Below, in pieces: positions 25,933 through 34,709 of a stretch of 53,395 nt of DNA. Position 1 is the first letter of the stretch; each line of letters begins with the position of its first letter. The notes below the pieces were generated by a model. It searched no databases. It had not been told where the DNA came from and saw only the letters and a list, made by a program, of their open reading frames with translations. Location of the stretch: assembly GCA_012329065.1 (NCBI GenBank), contig JAAXPZ010000060.1:1-53395 (forward strand), given 5' to 3'. A program made the position numbers and the translations under genes. The stretch comes from Sulfurovum sp. (GTDB taxonomy: Bacteria; Campylobacterota; Campylobacteria; Campylobacterales; Sulfurovaceae).

Positions 25933-26764
25933 CTATCTCTTCTTGTGTGAAACATATATTTTCTTTAGTAGTATCAATATTCTTATATGTCTTTAAATGC
26001 CTAAGATAAACATCGTTGTGCATTGTCTGTAAACACTCTCTGTATCTAGGATCTGGCTCATCCTCAATAGCATCTTCGATTGCTTTTTTGCTTACAACTG
26101 GGTTATAGATATCAGTAGATTCTTTGATAGCATTTATATATTTTTTATACAGTATTCTTCCATGTAAATATGCCATCAATACTTTTGATTTAGCTAGTAA
26201 ATCTCTCTCAAAGAGTGTATTTCCAAACAGTGAACTCTCAATTTTTGGAGATTCATCTCCTCCATCAACATTCTCTTTGAGCTTTAGTCTCTGCTCTAAT
26301 ACGCCTAGTCCAGTAGCAAGCCCATAAATAGTAGTAGCAGGATGCGGAGGACAGCCTGGGATCCACACATCAACAGGGATCACCTTGTCTATGCCTCCCC
26401 ATGTGCTATAGCTATCATGAAATATGCCTCCTGTCGAACCACAAGCCCCATATGCAATCACAATCTTTGGATCTGGTGCTGCCTCAAATGCTCTTAGGAG
26501 AGGATAATACATATGCCTAGTCAAGGGACCAGTACATAAGAGTATATCAGCGTGTCTAGGGTTTGCCACAAGCTTAAAACCAAACCTCTCAGGATCCCAC
26601 ATAGGGGTAATGGAGGCAAATATCTCAATCTCACATCCATTGCAAGAGCCACAATCTATCCTATAGACAGAGAAGCTTCTCTTGATATCCTTGAGGAGCT
26701 GTAGCTTATGTTCCACCTTGTTTAAGTCAGTTATCTCTTTGGGAACTATGTATCCTTTACTCAT
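25916..26764 (-). CDS. hyfI: Group 4 [NiFe]-hydrogenase small subunit (HyfI/HycG-like)
   Basis: A 282-residue NuoB-like Fe-S subunit carrying the proximal [4Fe-4S] cluster. Ligands are in [13 protein letters not shown] near residue 40, [14 protein letters not shown] and the C-terminal PGCPPHP motif. After about residue 160 there is a roughly 110-residue hydrophilic extension ([15 protein letters not shown]...) longer than in E. coli HycG. It transfers electrons from the ferredoxin-type subunits to the Ni-Fe subunit HyfG. It overlaps both neighbours by a few bases. Confidence 0.95.
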   Translation of the reverse strand: MSKGYIVPKEITDLNKVEHKLQLLKDIKRSFSVYRIDCGSCNGCEIEIFASITPMWDPERFGFKLVANPRHADILLCTGPLTRHMYYPLLRAFEAAPDPKIVIAYGACGSTGGIFHDSYSTWGGIDKVIPVDVWIPGCPPHPATTIYGLATGLGVLEQRLKLKENVDGGDESPKIESSLFGNTLFERDLLAKSKVLMAYLHGRILYKKYINAIKESTDIYNPVVSKKAIEDAIEDEPDPRYRECLQTMHNDVYLRHLKTYKNIDTTKENICFTQEEIDEVYS

Positions 26765-27303
26765 CTTACAACTCCTCCTTTATAGAAATGGCCTACCACT
26801 AAGCCTACTGATTCCTCTTTTTTGCATGTTGGGCAGGTTTTTATATAAACGGCTTTGTGATCAATCTGCTCTTTGCTCCAGCCAACATTTATAAAGTTTT
26901 CAATACAGTATGCAATCAATCTTTTAGTGGTAAAATTCACATTGCATCTTACACAAGCCTGCAACTCAAGTTCACCTGTTTCTATCAAATCTTCTTTGTT
27001 AAGCCTAACCGCTGTCTCAAAATTGTCGCCCAAGGCAACTGCACCAGTAGGACAAACTTCATCACATCTACCGCAGTAAATACATCTACCGCAATCAAAT
27101 TTCCAAACAAGCTTATCTTTAGCTTCGTTTAGCTGAACATTCATAGCATTTGATGGGCAGGCAACTGCACAAGCTGTGCAACCTATACATAGTTCATATG
27201 TATACTCTGGCTTCCCCCTAAATCCCTCGGCAACTTCGTATGGAGCAAAGGGATATTCATGCGTAGCATTTCCATATTTCCTCGTCATGTCTAATAGTTT
27301 CAT
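26761..27303 (-). CDS. hyfH: Ferredoxin-type hydrogenase subunit (HyfH/HycF-like)
   Basis: A 180-residue NuoI-like protein with two [4Fe-4S] motifs: [12 protein letters not shown] near residue 41 and [15 protein letters not shown] near residue 75. Two further CxxC pairs (CVRCN and CPTCKK) appear in the C-terminal third, as in HycF. It is predicted to wire electrons from the FdhF/HyfA side to the NiFe subunits. ATG is preceded by AGGAG, ten bases after hyfG. Confidence 0.94.
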   Translation of the reverse strand: MKLLDMTRKYGNATHEYPFAPYEVAEGFRGKPEYTYELCIGCTACAVACPSNAMNVQLNEAKDKLVWKFDCGRCIYCGRCDEVCPTGAVALGDNFETAVRLNKEDLIETGELELQACVRCNVNFTTKRLIAYCIENFINVGWSKEQIDHKAVYIKTCPTCKKEESVGLVVGHFYKGGVVR

Positions 27304-27312
27304 GCTTTGCTC

Positions 27313-29067
27313 CTATATATCTTTTAGTGGCGAATGTTTAAGAGTTTGTGAATACTTCTTAAGATCGCTATGAGTCAAGACCTTTGACCTCTTTGACTTA
27401 ACATCAACTACTGTCACCCTGTCCGTACAAGAATAACAAGGATCCATAGAACAGACGATCAATGCTGCGTCTGCTATAGTATTGCCTCTAAACTGAAATC
27501 TCAAGGATGGCCAGTTGTTGTATGTCGCCGCTCTACATCTCCATCTAAATACCTTTTGTGCACTGCCATGCTGTATCCAGTGGATATTTTCACCTCTTGG
27601 TGCCTCGTTGTTTGCTAGTGCGTAAGCTTGAGGAATGATTCTTTTGTTGTGATTTGTAATGATACTGCCAGCTGGCATTATCTCAAAACATTGTCTAATA
27701 ATAGAGATAGACTCCAAAAGTTCCTTGTACCTTACCCATTCTCTTGCGTATACATCACAGCCTTCTTCAACAGCCACTTCATACTCTATAGCATCATGGA
27801 AGTCATAAGGATGATCATATCTTGTGTCTCTTTTAAACCCTGACCCTCTGATGTTTGGCCCAACTGCTGAAAAGTCTCTAGCAACTTGCCTGTCAAGAAT
27901 ACCAACACCTTTCCATCTAGAAACCTGAGAATCATCTTCCATGACTGCTTCCCACACTTCTTTGAGCTGAGTTTCCATAGTCTGCAAAAGCTCTAGACCT
28001 TTTCTGATCTCTTTAGCAGAGATATCCCTTCGCATACCTCCCACCACAACATTGCCATAAGTTTTTCTACCACCTGAGACTAGCTGTGCAAGTTCCATGG
28101 AAAACTCACGGATTCTAAATATATGCATAAATGCATTGATATTGCCCGTAACTTCACATGCCAAACCGATATTGAGCATATGAGAGTGAAGCCGCTCTAT
28201 CTCCTGATTGATGATCCTGATAGCTTGGGCTCTTCTTGGTATCTCCATGTCTATTGCTCTCTCAGCAGCTTCTATACAAGCAGTAGCATGTGCATATCCA
28301 CAGATACCACAAACTCTCTCTGCGAGAAAGCCCATTTGATCATAACTCATCCTGTTCTCTGCTAGTTTCTCCATGCCTCTATGCTGATAAAAAAGTCTAT
28401 AATCAGCATCTATAATAGTGTCGCCATCGCAGTAAAGCCTAAAGTGTCCAGGTTCATCACTAGTGATATGCAAAGGACCTAGAGGAACATCGATCAAACC
28501 CTCTCCTTCTGGATGTAAAAACTTATACTCAGGCTCATCTGCATGATCTACAGGATCTGGTCTATAGTTATATTCCATAGCATCTTTTCTCATAGGAAAC
28601 AGATCGTCAGGCCAATCATCTGAGAGAACAAGTCTCCTAGGATCTGGTAGCCCTTCTGCGACAAGACCTAGCATGTCATAAGCTTCTCTCTCGTACCATA
28701 CAGCTGCTGGAACTAGTCTTGTGACAGATGGATAGCACGGATCAGTCGCTGGAATATAAGCCTTGACTGTTATCCAACATTTGTCTTCTGCTGGTAGCTC
28801 ATCATCATATGACATTTTGCCACCCTCCATAGAGAGTGCATAGTAAAGGGTATAATTACCGTTTATCTGCCTCTCATCATTTGGCACCATAGTTGAGAGC
28901 CATCCACCCATATCATAGTAGAGCATTCTTACAGTCTCTGGTAAGTCAGCCCTATCCACTGTAATAGTAATCTGCTCTTCTGGCATTCTACTAACATCTA
29001 ATATCTTTATTTTCTCTTTTAACTTATTTATAAAGATATCACCTTTTTTATTCATTTTATCATTCAT
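27313..29067 (-). CDS. hyfG: Group 4 [NiFe]-hydrogenase large subunit (HyfG/HycE-like)
   Basis: A 584-residue fusion of a NuoC-like N-terminal domain (residues about 1-180, PRRLVLSDDWPDD) and a NuoD-like Ni-Fe domain. Nickel ligands are in RVCGICGYAH (near residue 255) and DPCYSCTDR (near residue 545). After CTDR a tail of about 32 residues starting VTVVDVKSK matches the HycE tail that HycI removes, so it is a precursor. This is the proton-reducing catalytic subunit of a formate hydrogenlyase-type complex at the cytoplasmic face of the membrane. Confidence 0.97.
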   Translation of the reverse strand: MNDKMNKKGDIFINKLKEKIKILDVSRMPEEQITITVDRADLPETVRMLYYDMGGWLSTMVPNDERQINGNYTLYYALSMEGGKMSYDDELPAEDKCWITVKAYIPATDPCYPSVTRLVPAAVWYEREAYDMLGLVAEGLPDPRRLVLSDDWPDDLFPMRKDAMEYNYRPDPVDHADEPEYKFLHPEGEGLIDVPLGPLHITSDEPGHFRLYCDGDTIIDADYRLFYQHRGMEKLAENRMSYDQMGFLAERVCGICGYAHATACIEAAERAIDMEIPRRAQAIRIINQEIERLHSHMLNIGLACEVTGNINAFMHIFRIREFSMELAQLVSGGRKTYGNVVVGGMRRDISAKEIRKGLELLQTMETQLKEVWEAVMEDDSQVSRWKGVGILDRQVARDFSAVGPNIRGSGFKRDTRYDHPYDFHDAIEYEVAVEEGCDVYAREWVRYKELLESISIIRQCFEIMPAGSIITNHNKRIIPQAYALANNEAPRGENIHWIQHGSAQKVFRWRCRAATYNNWPSLRFQFRGNTIADAALIVCSMDPCYSCTDRVTVVDVKSKRSKVLTHSDLKKYSQTLKHSPLKDI

Positions 29068-29077
29068 ATAGATCTCC

Positions 29078-30562
29078 TTATATTCCCACTACAATTTTTG
29101 TAGCGTTGTTAAGTAGTGATATCCAGCTGTCTATGGAGAAGATACCGAAAACAATCACCAATACAGCCAGTGCGATAAGAGGGAGATTTGCACTTAACTC
29201 AACTTCTTTTGATAGAATCTCTCCTTTTGGTTCACCAAACATAATGTCGTTAAAGTGAGAAAAGATACCGATAAAGACAATAGCAAGCCCGATTATAAAT
29301 AAAGCTACTGCTACATACTGTCCAATCCCAAGTCCTGCCTTGATCATCATAAACTCACTTGCAAATATTGCCAGTGGTGGCACACCTGCCAATGAACAAA
29401 TAGCTATACCAAAAAGTACTGCTGTCACAGGTGCTACTTTTACTAGTCCACCCATTTTTCTCATATCTCTTGTCCCATATATCTTGATGATATTGCCACT
29501 TGCACAGAAAGCTAATGCTTTTGTCAACGAGTGAGTCAATGAGTGAAATAGTCCTGCAAAAATACCGAGAGGCCCTCCGATACCAAAGCCGAATGCTATG
29601 ATACCAATATGTTCAACTGAGTGATAAGCAAACATTCTCTTGACATCATGCTGTCTAAGTATAAAGAGTGCTGCCACAAAAATCGTAATCAGTGATATGA
29701 TCAACATTAGGTTTTGAACATACTCAAAGCCTACCATTGAATTGCCTACTAGCCCGTAAAATCTTATAATCGCTAACATGGCACATTTTAAAAGTACTGC
29801 TGAGAGCATAGCTGAAGCTGGAGAAGGTCCCTCCGAGTGAACATCGGGCAACCATGTATGTGTTGGAGCGAGTCCAGCTTTTGTACCATAACCAATAAGT
29901 GCAAATACAAATACCAGCTTGAGCGCATCTGGATCTATAAGCTTCGCATTGTCCATCAATGATGTCCAGAGCATCGCATTATGACCATCACCTATCACGG
30001 CATGACCTGCACCATAGAGCAAAATAGTTGCGTATAGTGCAAAAGCCAAGCCGATACTACAGATAACTATATATTTCCATCCACTCTCTGTAGATCTTTT
30101 TCCTTTATGCAGGGCGACCATAAAGACCGAAGACAGTGTAGTTGCTTCTACAGCTGCCCACATCACGGCCATATTGTTCGCCAAAACTGACAAGGTCATA
30201 GTAAATAGGAATATATGAGAAAGAACATAAAATAATTTCACATCCTTTACTCCTATATCCCCTTTTTTTACCTCCCATTGCATATACTTGACAGAATACA
30301 TATTGATAAGTACTCCAGTAACAGCAATAAGAGTCAAAAAGACACCGCCCAAAGAATCTATAAACAATATATCTCCAAAGACAAAGTATCTTTCACCATC
30401 AAGCACATTTGAAATAATCATCAACGCAACAACTGAAGAGGCAATTGAACCAATTAAATGAACCAAGCCTAGCTTCTTCTCATCAGTTGGCAAAAACCAA
30501 AGTAGTGCTGCAAATCCCAATGGTACAACAAGTACCAATATCATTAAAAACTGAATACTCAT
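29078..30562 (-). CDS. hyfF: Antiporter-like hydrogenase membrane subunit (HyfF-like)
   Basis: A 494-residue NuoN/MrpD-type protein with about 14 hydrophobic segments. Conserved features include AVEATTLSSVFMVALHK in the N-terminal half, GYGTKAGLAPTHTWLPDVHSEGPSPASAML with the discontinuous-helix lysine, and HSVEHIGIIAFG with its histidine. Such subunits may couple hydrogen evolution to ion translocation. It follows hyfE at eight bases. The closest E. coli type is HyfF rather than HycC. Confidence 0.92.
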   Translation of the reverse strand: MSIQFLMILVLVVPLGFAALLWFLPTDEKKLGLVHLIGSIASSVVALMIISNVLDGERYFVFGDILFIDSLGGVFLTLIAVTGVLINMYSVKYMQWEVKKGDIGVKDVKLFYVLSHIFLFTMTLSVLANNMAVMWAAVEATTLSSVFMVALHKGKRSTESGWKYIVICSIGLAFALYATILLYGAGHAVIGDGHNAMLWTSLMDNAKLIDPDALKLVFVFALIGYGTKAGLAPTHTWLPDVHSEGPSPASAMLSAVLLKCAMLAIIRFYGLVGNSMVGFEYVQNLMLIISLITIFVAALFILRQHDVKRMFAYHSVEHIGIIAFGFGIGGPLGIFAGLFHSLTHSLTKALAFCASGNIIKIYGTRDMRKMGGLVKVAPVTAVLFGIAICSLAGVPPLAIFASEFMMIKAGLGIGQYVAVALFIIGLAIVFIGIFSHFNDIMFGEPKGEILSKEVELSANLPLIALAVLVIVFGIFSIDSWISLLNNATKIVVGI

Positions 30563-30570
30563 AAGACCAC

Positions 30571-31215
30571 CTAACCTTTCAACTCTGATGCCTTAGAGAC
30601 ATCTAGAGAACCAAAATATTTAAAAAATCTTGTTGCAAGTATCGACATAATAATCACAGCAAATATAGCATCTGTCAGGATACCAATCTCAACAATTCCT
30701 GGTGAATTGTAAGCAGTTAGTGCCAGTGTCAAATGAATACCATTTTCAAATGTACAAAAGGCCAAAATCTGCTTAACTGCCGACTTTCTCAAAATAAAGC
30801 CAAAAATTCCCAACATAAATACTGTAATCGCAGCTATCAGAGGAATATGCTCCTGAATGAGCGAGAACTTGAGATATATAGGGTATAGGCTCATAGCTAT
30901 TGCCAAGGAAAAACCAAGTGCAATAATTGGGCTTACAAAAAACCCTGCCACAGGCTCAACTTCACTTTCTATGTCTATCTTTTTCAAAAGTCTAAATAGA
31001 ATATATGGCACAAAAAGAACCTTGGTAAACAGTGCAACTATCGCCCAAGAAAAAAGCGGTCCTGCATCATGACTGATAGATAGTGTCAAGAATATAAGAA
31101 CCAATATAAAAGCTTGTACAACATAAGCTGAAACAGCCAATTTGTAATTTCTCAATCCAAATACCGCCAACGCTACAACTATCATAGCAACGGATAAAAA
31201 ACTTAATACATCCAT
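30571..31215 (-). CDS. hyfE: NuoK/MrpC-like hydrogenase membrane subunit (HyfE-like)
   Basis: A 214-residue membrane protein with about seven hydrophobic segments. It includes FCTFENGIHLTLALTAY (the HyfE/NuoK-like glutamate region) and GILTDAIFAVIIMSILATRFF. HyfE is found in Hyf (FHL-2) complexes but not in the smaller Hyc complex of E. coli, so its presence types this operon as Hyf-like. It lies one base from hyfC. Confidence 0.9.
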   Translation of the reverse strand: MDVLSFLSVAMIVVALAVFGLRNYKLAVSAYVVQAFILVLIFLTLSISHDAGPLFSWAIVALFTKVLFVPYILFRLLKKIDIESEVEPVAGFFVSPIIALGFSLAIAMSLYPIYLKFSLIQEHIPLIAAITVFMLGIFGFILRKSAVKQILAFCTFENGIHLTLALTAYNSPGIVEIGILTDAIFAVIIMSILATRFFKYFGSLDVSKASELKG

Positions 31216-31216
31216 C

Positions 31217-32143
31217 TTACACTCCTACTATATACAATACAAGTGCTACAACAGATATACTAAGTGCTGCTGTTGCATTTGACTTAAAGCCAGAAAGAAG
31301 CTTGTATCTTGCGCCAAAATTGTCGATAAATACAGCTGCTACATAAAATACACCTGCTTTGACTAAAAATACTATCAATGCCAAGAAAGGATGCTCAAGA
31401 CCAAAGTTCCATGGCTGGAAGATAGTAATAAACAGACCTATCATAGCAAATTGTTTCAGTATAAGTGCTGCCTGAGCTATACCAAAATCACTTCCTGAGT
31501 ATTCACCCAACACACCTTCTTGAAGCTCTTGCTCTGCTTCAGCTAAGTCATAAGGATTTCTTCCGCTTTCAACATACATTGCCCAAAGGAAAGAGATAGA
31601 TGCCACTGCATATGCGGGCATAAAGAATCCAACCTCACCATTAAGAACCATCTGCTGAATAACTACTAGATTAGAAGTTCCTGCCAGTAGCATAACTACC
31701 AAAAGGCTTATAATCAAAACTGGTTCTACAAAAACACCTATCATCTGTTCCCTACTGCCGCCAACAGCCGCAAAAGGGTTACCTGAATCTATAGAGGCTA
31801 CACCAAAAACAAACTTCAAAAGTGCCGCTAGATATACCAAAACAAATATATCGGCATATCCTACAGACTCTAATCCTCCATAGGTAATCGGCATTGCTGC
31901 CAGCATTGCTGCACCTGTTGCGTATAAAAAGAATGGTGCATATGTGAAAAACCAATGTGCACACCTTGGTGCAGTCCTAGATCTCTTGTATAGCTTTATA
32001 ATATCTCTATATGTCTGGAAAAAGTCTGGTGGACCTTTTCTTGACTGGAGTCTCGCTCTCAAAACTCTTGCTATTCCATCAAACAATGGAGCAGCTAGAG
32101 CAATCATAACTACTTGAAAAATCATCCAAAATAAAATTGTCAT
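31217..32143 (-). CDS. hyfC: NuoH-like hydrogenase membrane subunit (HyfC/HycD-like)
   Basis: A 308-residue protein with about eight membrane segments. Family motifs are RARLQSRKGPPDFFQTYRDI near residue 30, FAAVGGSREQMIGVFVEP near residue 125, and DLAEAEQELQEGVLGEYSG near residue 195, the acidic loop of NuoH/HycD proteins. It anchors the catalytic arm to the membrane. It is 12 bases downstream of hyfB. Confidence 0.95.
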   Translation of the reverse strand: MTILFWMIFQVVMIALAAPLFDGIARVLRARLQSRKGPPDFFQTYRDIIKLYKRSRTAPRCAHWFFTYAPFFLYATGAAMLAAMPITYGGLESVGYADIFVLVYLAALLKFVFGVASIDSGNPFAAVGGSREQMIGVFVEPVLIISLLVVMLLAGTSNLVVIQQMVLNGEVGFFMPAYAVASISFLWAMYVESGRNPYDLAEAEQELQEGVLGEYSGSDFGIAQAALILKQFAMIGLFITIFQPWNFGLEHPFLALIVFLVKAGVFYVAAVFIDNFGARYKLLSGFKSNATAALSISVVALVLYIVGV

Positions 32144-32155
32144 AATCTGCCTCCT

Positions 32156-34120
32156 TTACTTGACATGGCTTATGCCCAAAAAGAAAAACAGGGCAACTAA
32201 GATATATGCAGTATAGAGATTTGAATTTCCATTTTGCATTTTTTCGATTTTATCTGACATCTTTGACACAAAATTGATTACTGGGGCATACAAAGCATCC
32301 CACCAGATATCTCTTGCGTGGTTAGAATATTTGACTGGCTTAAAATAACCCTGATCTTCATAATGAATATCTGCTTTAAATAGCCAATTCATAAGTCTTC
32401 TCAAGTCACCAGTAAATGGAGATGCTGTCATTTGCATCCTAGAGCTATACTTAAATCCACAGGCCCATGGGTCTGTTTTTCTTGGCTTATCTCTGTTTGC
32501 CTTAAAAACAATAAGGGTAACAAAAGGTAACATCAAAGATCCAAGAAGTATAAGTGATATAAATGGTGTAGATACTATAGATCCCAAAGGTGATTTGACT
32601 GCCATACCATCAGTAGAAACAAAGCTTCCGCCCGTAAAACCAGTCACAACACTCATGATCTGTTCAACTACCACATTTGCACCCAAACCAAAGGCAAAAC
32701 ATCCGACAACCAATATAAACATACCAGCAATCATAGAAACAGGAACTTCTCTGGCATTTTCCCAAATCTTCTCATCTCTTGGAGTTCCGCCAAATATAAC
32801 CGTATATACTTTCACAAAACACATAACAGCCAAAGCGCCCGTAAGGGCTAGTGCCACTATAGAGACGGTAAATACAGTCCTAGAACTAACACCCTCACCC
32901 ATCGCACCCTGTATCAATGCCTGATAAGTAACCCACTCACTCATAAATCCATTTAATGGAGGAAGAGCCGTGATTGCCATAGAGCCGACTAAAAATGCAA
33001 ATGCCGTATAAGGCATCTTTCTAGCAAGACCGCCTAAAACTTCCATGTCTTTTGTGTGAGTAGTGTATAAAACACTACCTGCTCCCAAAAAGAGTAGACC
33101 TTTGAAAGTAGCATGGTTAAGTATATGGAACATTCCACCTAAAAAACCAACAGCTGCCAAGACAGGTGAACCTGATGCCATACCATACACTCCAGTACCG
33201 ATACCAAGTAAAATAATTCCTATGTTTTCAACTGAAGAATAAGCCAACAATGCCTTATAATCATGTTGAGTCAGAGCATACAGAATGCCTAGAAGTGCAG
33301 AGATAGCTCCGATTGTAATAATCAAAAGACCCCACCACTCCATGACAGGAAGCCATAAGCAGAATTTTATAATCCCAAACAAGGCAACCTTGATCATAAC
33401 ACCACTCATGAGTGCTGATACATTTGAAGGTGCTGCTGGGTGAGCTTTTGGTAGCCACACATGCATAGGAAACATTCCTGCTTTTGAACCAAATCCGATA
33501 AATGCCAACAAAAAGATAGCTGTTGCCATTCCAGCTGAGAGATCTACATTTGCAAACGATGCAAAATCAAGAGAACCACTCTGTCCTGCCAGCAATAAAA
33601 ATGCCGTGAGTATCATCGCTCCACCGAGGTGAGCTATACCCATATATATAATAGTTGCTCTCATGGACTGCTTGGAGTCATTAAAGCATATCAAAAAGTA
33701 CGAAACCACTGTCATAACTTCCCAAAATATCATAAACCAGAAAACATTCGCTGCTGCAATAACCAATAACATAGAGACTATAAAAAGGTTATAAAGCATA
33801 GCCATTACAGCCAAGCTGCCTTTTTTTGCATACTCTTGTGAATACTGAATTGCATATACTGATGCTGCAAATGCTATGAGACATATAACAAACGAAAAGA
33901 AATTTCCTATGGGGTCTAGTACAAAATGGGGATTAAAAAGAAAATCATTTCCAAAATTCATTTCACTAGTAACACCTAAGTTACTAAGAAAATAAATTAT
34001 ACCGTACAAAGAAGAGACCGCAGCAATACTAAAACCAACTTTTGCTGCAAGCTCATTCTTTTTGTACAATAAGATGGAAACGACACAGCCTACTAAAAAT
34101 AGTAAATACACTTGTGCCAT
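32156..34120 (-). CDS. hyfB: Antiporter-like hydrogenase membrane subunit (HyfB/HycC-like)
   Basis: A 654-residue NuoL-like protein with about 16 membrane segments. MIFWEVMTVVSYFLICF carries the conserved glutamate of transmembrane helix 5. GFGSKAGMFPMHVWLPKAHPAAPSNVSALMSGVMIK holds the functional lysines, and SSVENIGIILLG and HILNHATFKGLLFL follow. The C-terminal WACGFKYSSRMQMTASPF segment is typical of HycC/HyfB. No HyfD homologue follows, so there are two antiporter-like subunits here versus three in E. coli Hyf. Confidence 0.93.
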   Translation of the reverse strand: MAQVYLLFLVGCVVSILLYKKNELAAKVGFSIAAVSSLYGIIYFLSNLGVTSEMNFGNDFLFNPHFVLDPIGNFFSFVICLIAFAASVYAIQYSQEYAKKGSLAVMAMLYNLFIVSMLLVIAAANVFWFMIFWEVMTVVSYFLICFNDSKQSMRATIIYMGIAHLGGAMILTAFLLLAGQSGSLDFASFANVDLSAGMATAIFLLAFIGFGSKAGMFPMHVWLPKAHPAAPSNVSALMSGVMIKVALFGIIKFCLWLPVMEWWGLLIITIGAISALLGILYALTQHDYKALLAYSSVENIGIILLGIGTGVYGMASGSPVLAAVGFLGGMFHILNHATFKGLLFLGAGSVLYTTHTKDMEVLGGLARKMPYTAFAFLVGSMAITALPPLNGFMSEWVTYQALIQGAMGEGVSSRTVFTVSIVALALTGALAVMCFVKVYTVIFGGTPRDEKIWENAREVPVSMIAGMFILVVGCFAFGLGANVVVEQIMSVVTGFTGGSFVSTDGMAVKSPLGSIVSTPFISLILLGSLMLPFVTLIVFKANRDKPRKTDPWACGFKYSSRMQMTASPFTGDLRRLMNWLFKADIHYEDQGYFKPVKYSNHARDIWWDALYAPVINFVSKMSDKIEKMQNGNSNLYTAYILVALFFFLGISHVK

Positions 34121-34130
34121 TTCTGGTCCT

Positions 34131-34709
34131 TTATCTAGTGCTACTAGCTCTGTTGTCTATGTAAGCACTCACAGAATCATGCGCCTTTTGGGAAACTACT
34201 TGCCCGTCCATTACAGATCCATCCATTATGATTAATGCGCCCGTTGGGCACACCTCTACACACGCTGGTCCACCATCTCTGCCAGTACAAAGGTCACATT
34301 TGACTGCTACACTTTTGCTGCCTATGACTGATTCTAGCCCCAGATTGTAGTCTGGAATAATTGCATAATCAATAGACGGCATGATCTCAGCTTCAGCTCT
34401 AATCGCACCGAATGGACAAGCAAGTGTACACATCTTGCAGCCAATGCAAATCTCTTCATAGCTCTCGATAAAGTCATCGCCAAATCTCAAGGCTCCCACT
34501 GGGCAAACATTAGCACAAGGAGAGTCATCACATTGACGACACTGATTTGGCATAACGCCATTTGGACTTCTAGTCACTATTAGTCTTGGTACTGCTAGCT
34601 TGCCTCTCTCAAATGCTGACTGATAACATCCAGCCATGCAGGTTGCACAACCGATACAAATATCTGGGTTTGCTATAACAAATTTGTTAATTCCTCTTGA
34701 TAAATTCAT
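34131..34709 (-). CDS. hyfA: Electron-transfer Fe-S subunit (HyfA/HycB-like)
   Basis: A 192-residue polyferredoxin with four [4Fe-4S] motifs: CIGCATCMAGCY, CRQCDDSPCANVCP, CIGCKMCTLACP, and CDLCTGRDGGPACVEVCP. It matches HycB/HyfA, which takes electrons from FdhF and hands them to the hydrogenase arm. It overlaps the fdhF stop by four bases. The N-terminus has no Tat signal, so the complex is cytoplasmic. Confidence 0.94.
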   Translation of the reverse strand: MNLSRGINKFVIANPDICIGCATCMAGCYQSAFERGKLAVPRLIVTRSPNGVMPNQCRQCDDSPCANVCPVGALRFGDDFIESYEEICIGCKMCTLACPFGAIRAEAEIMPSIDYAIIPDYNLGLESVIGSKSVAVKCDLCTGRDGGPACVEVCPTGALIIMDGSVMDGQVVSQKAHDSVSAYIDNRASSTR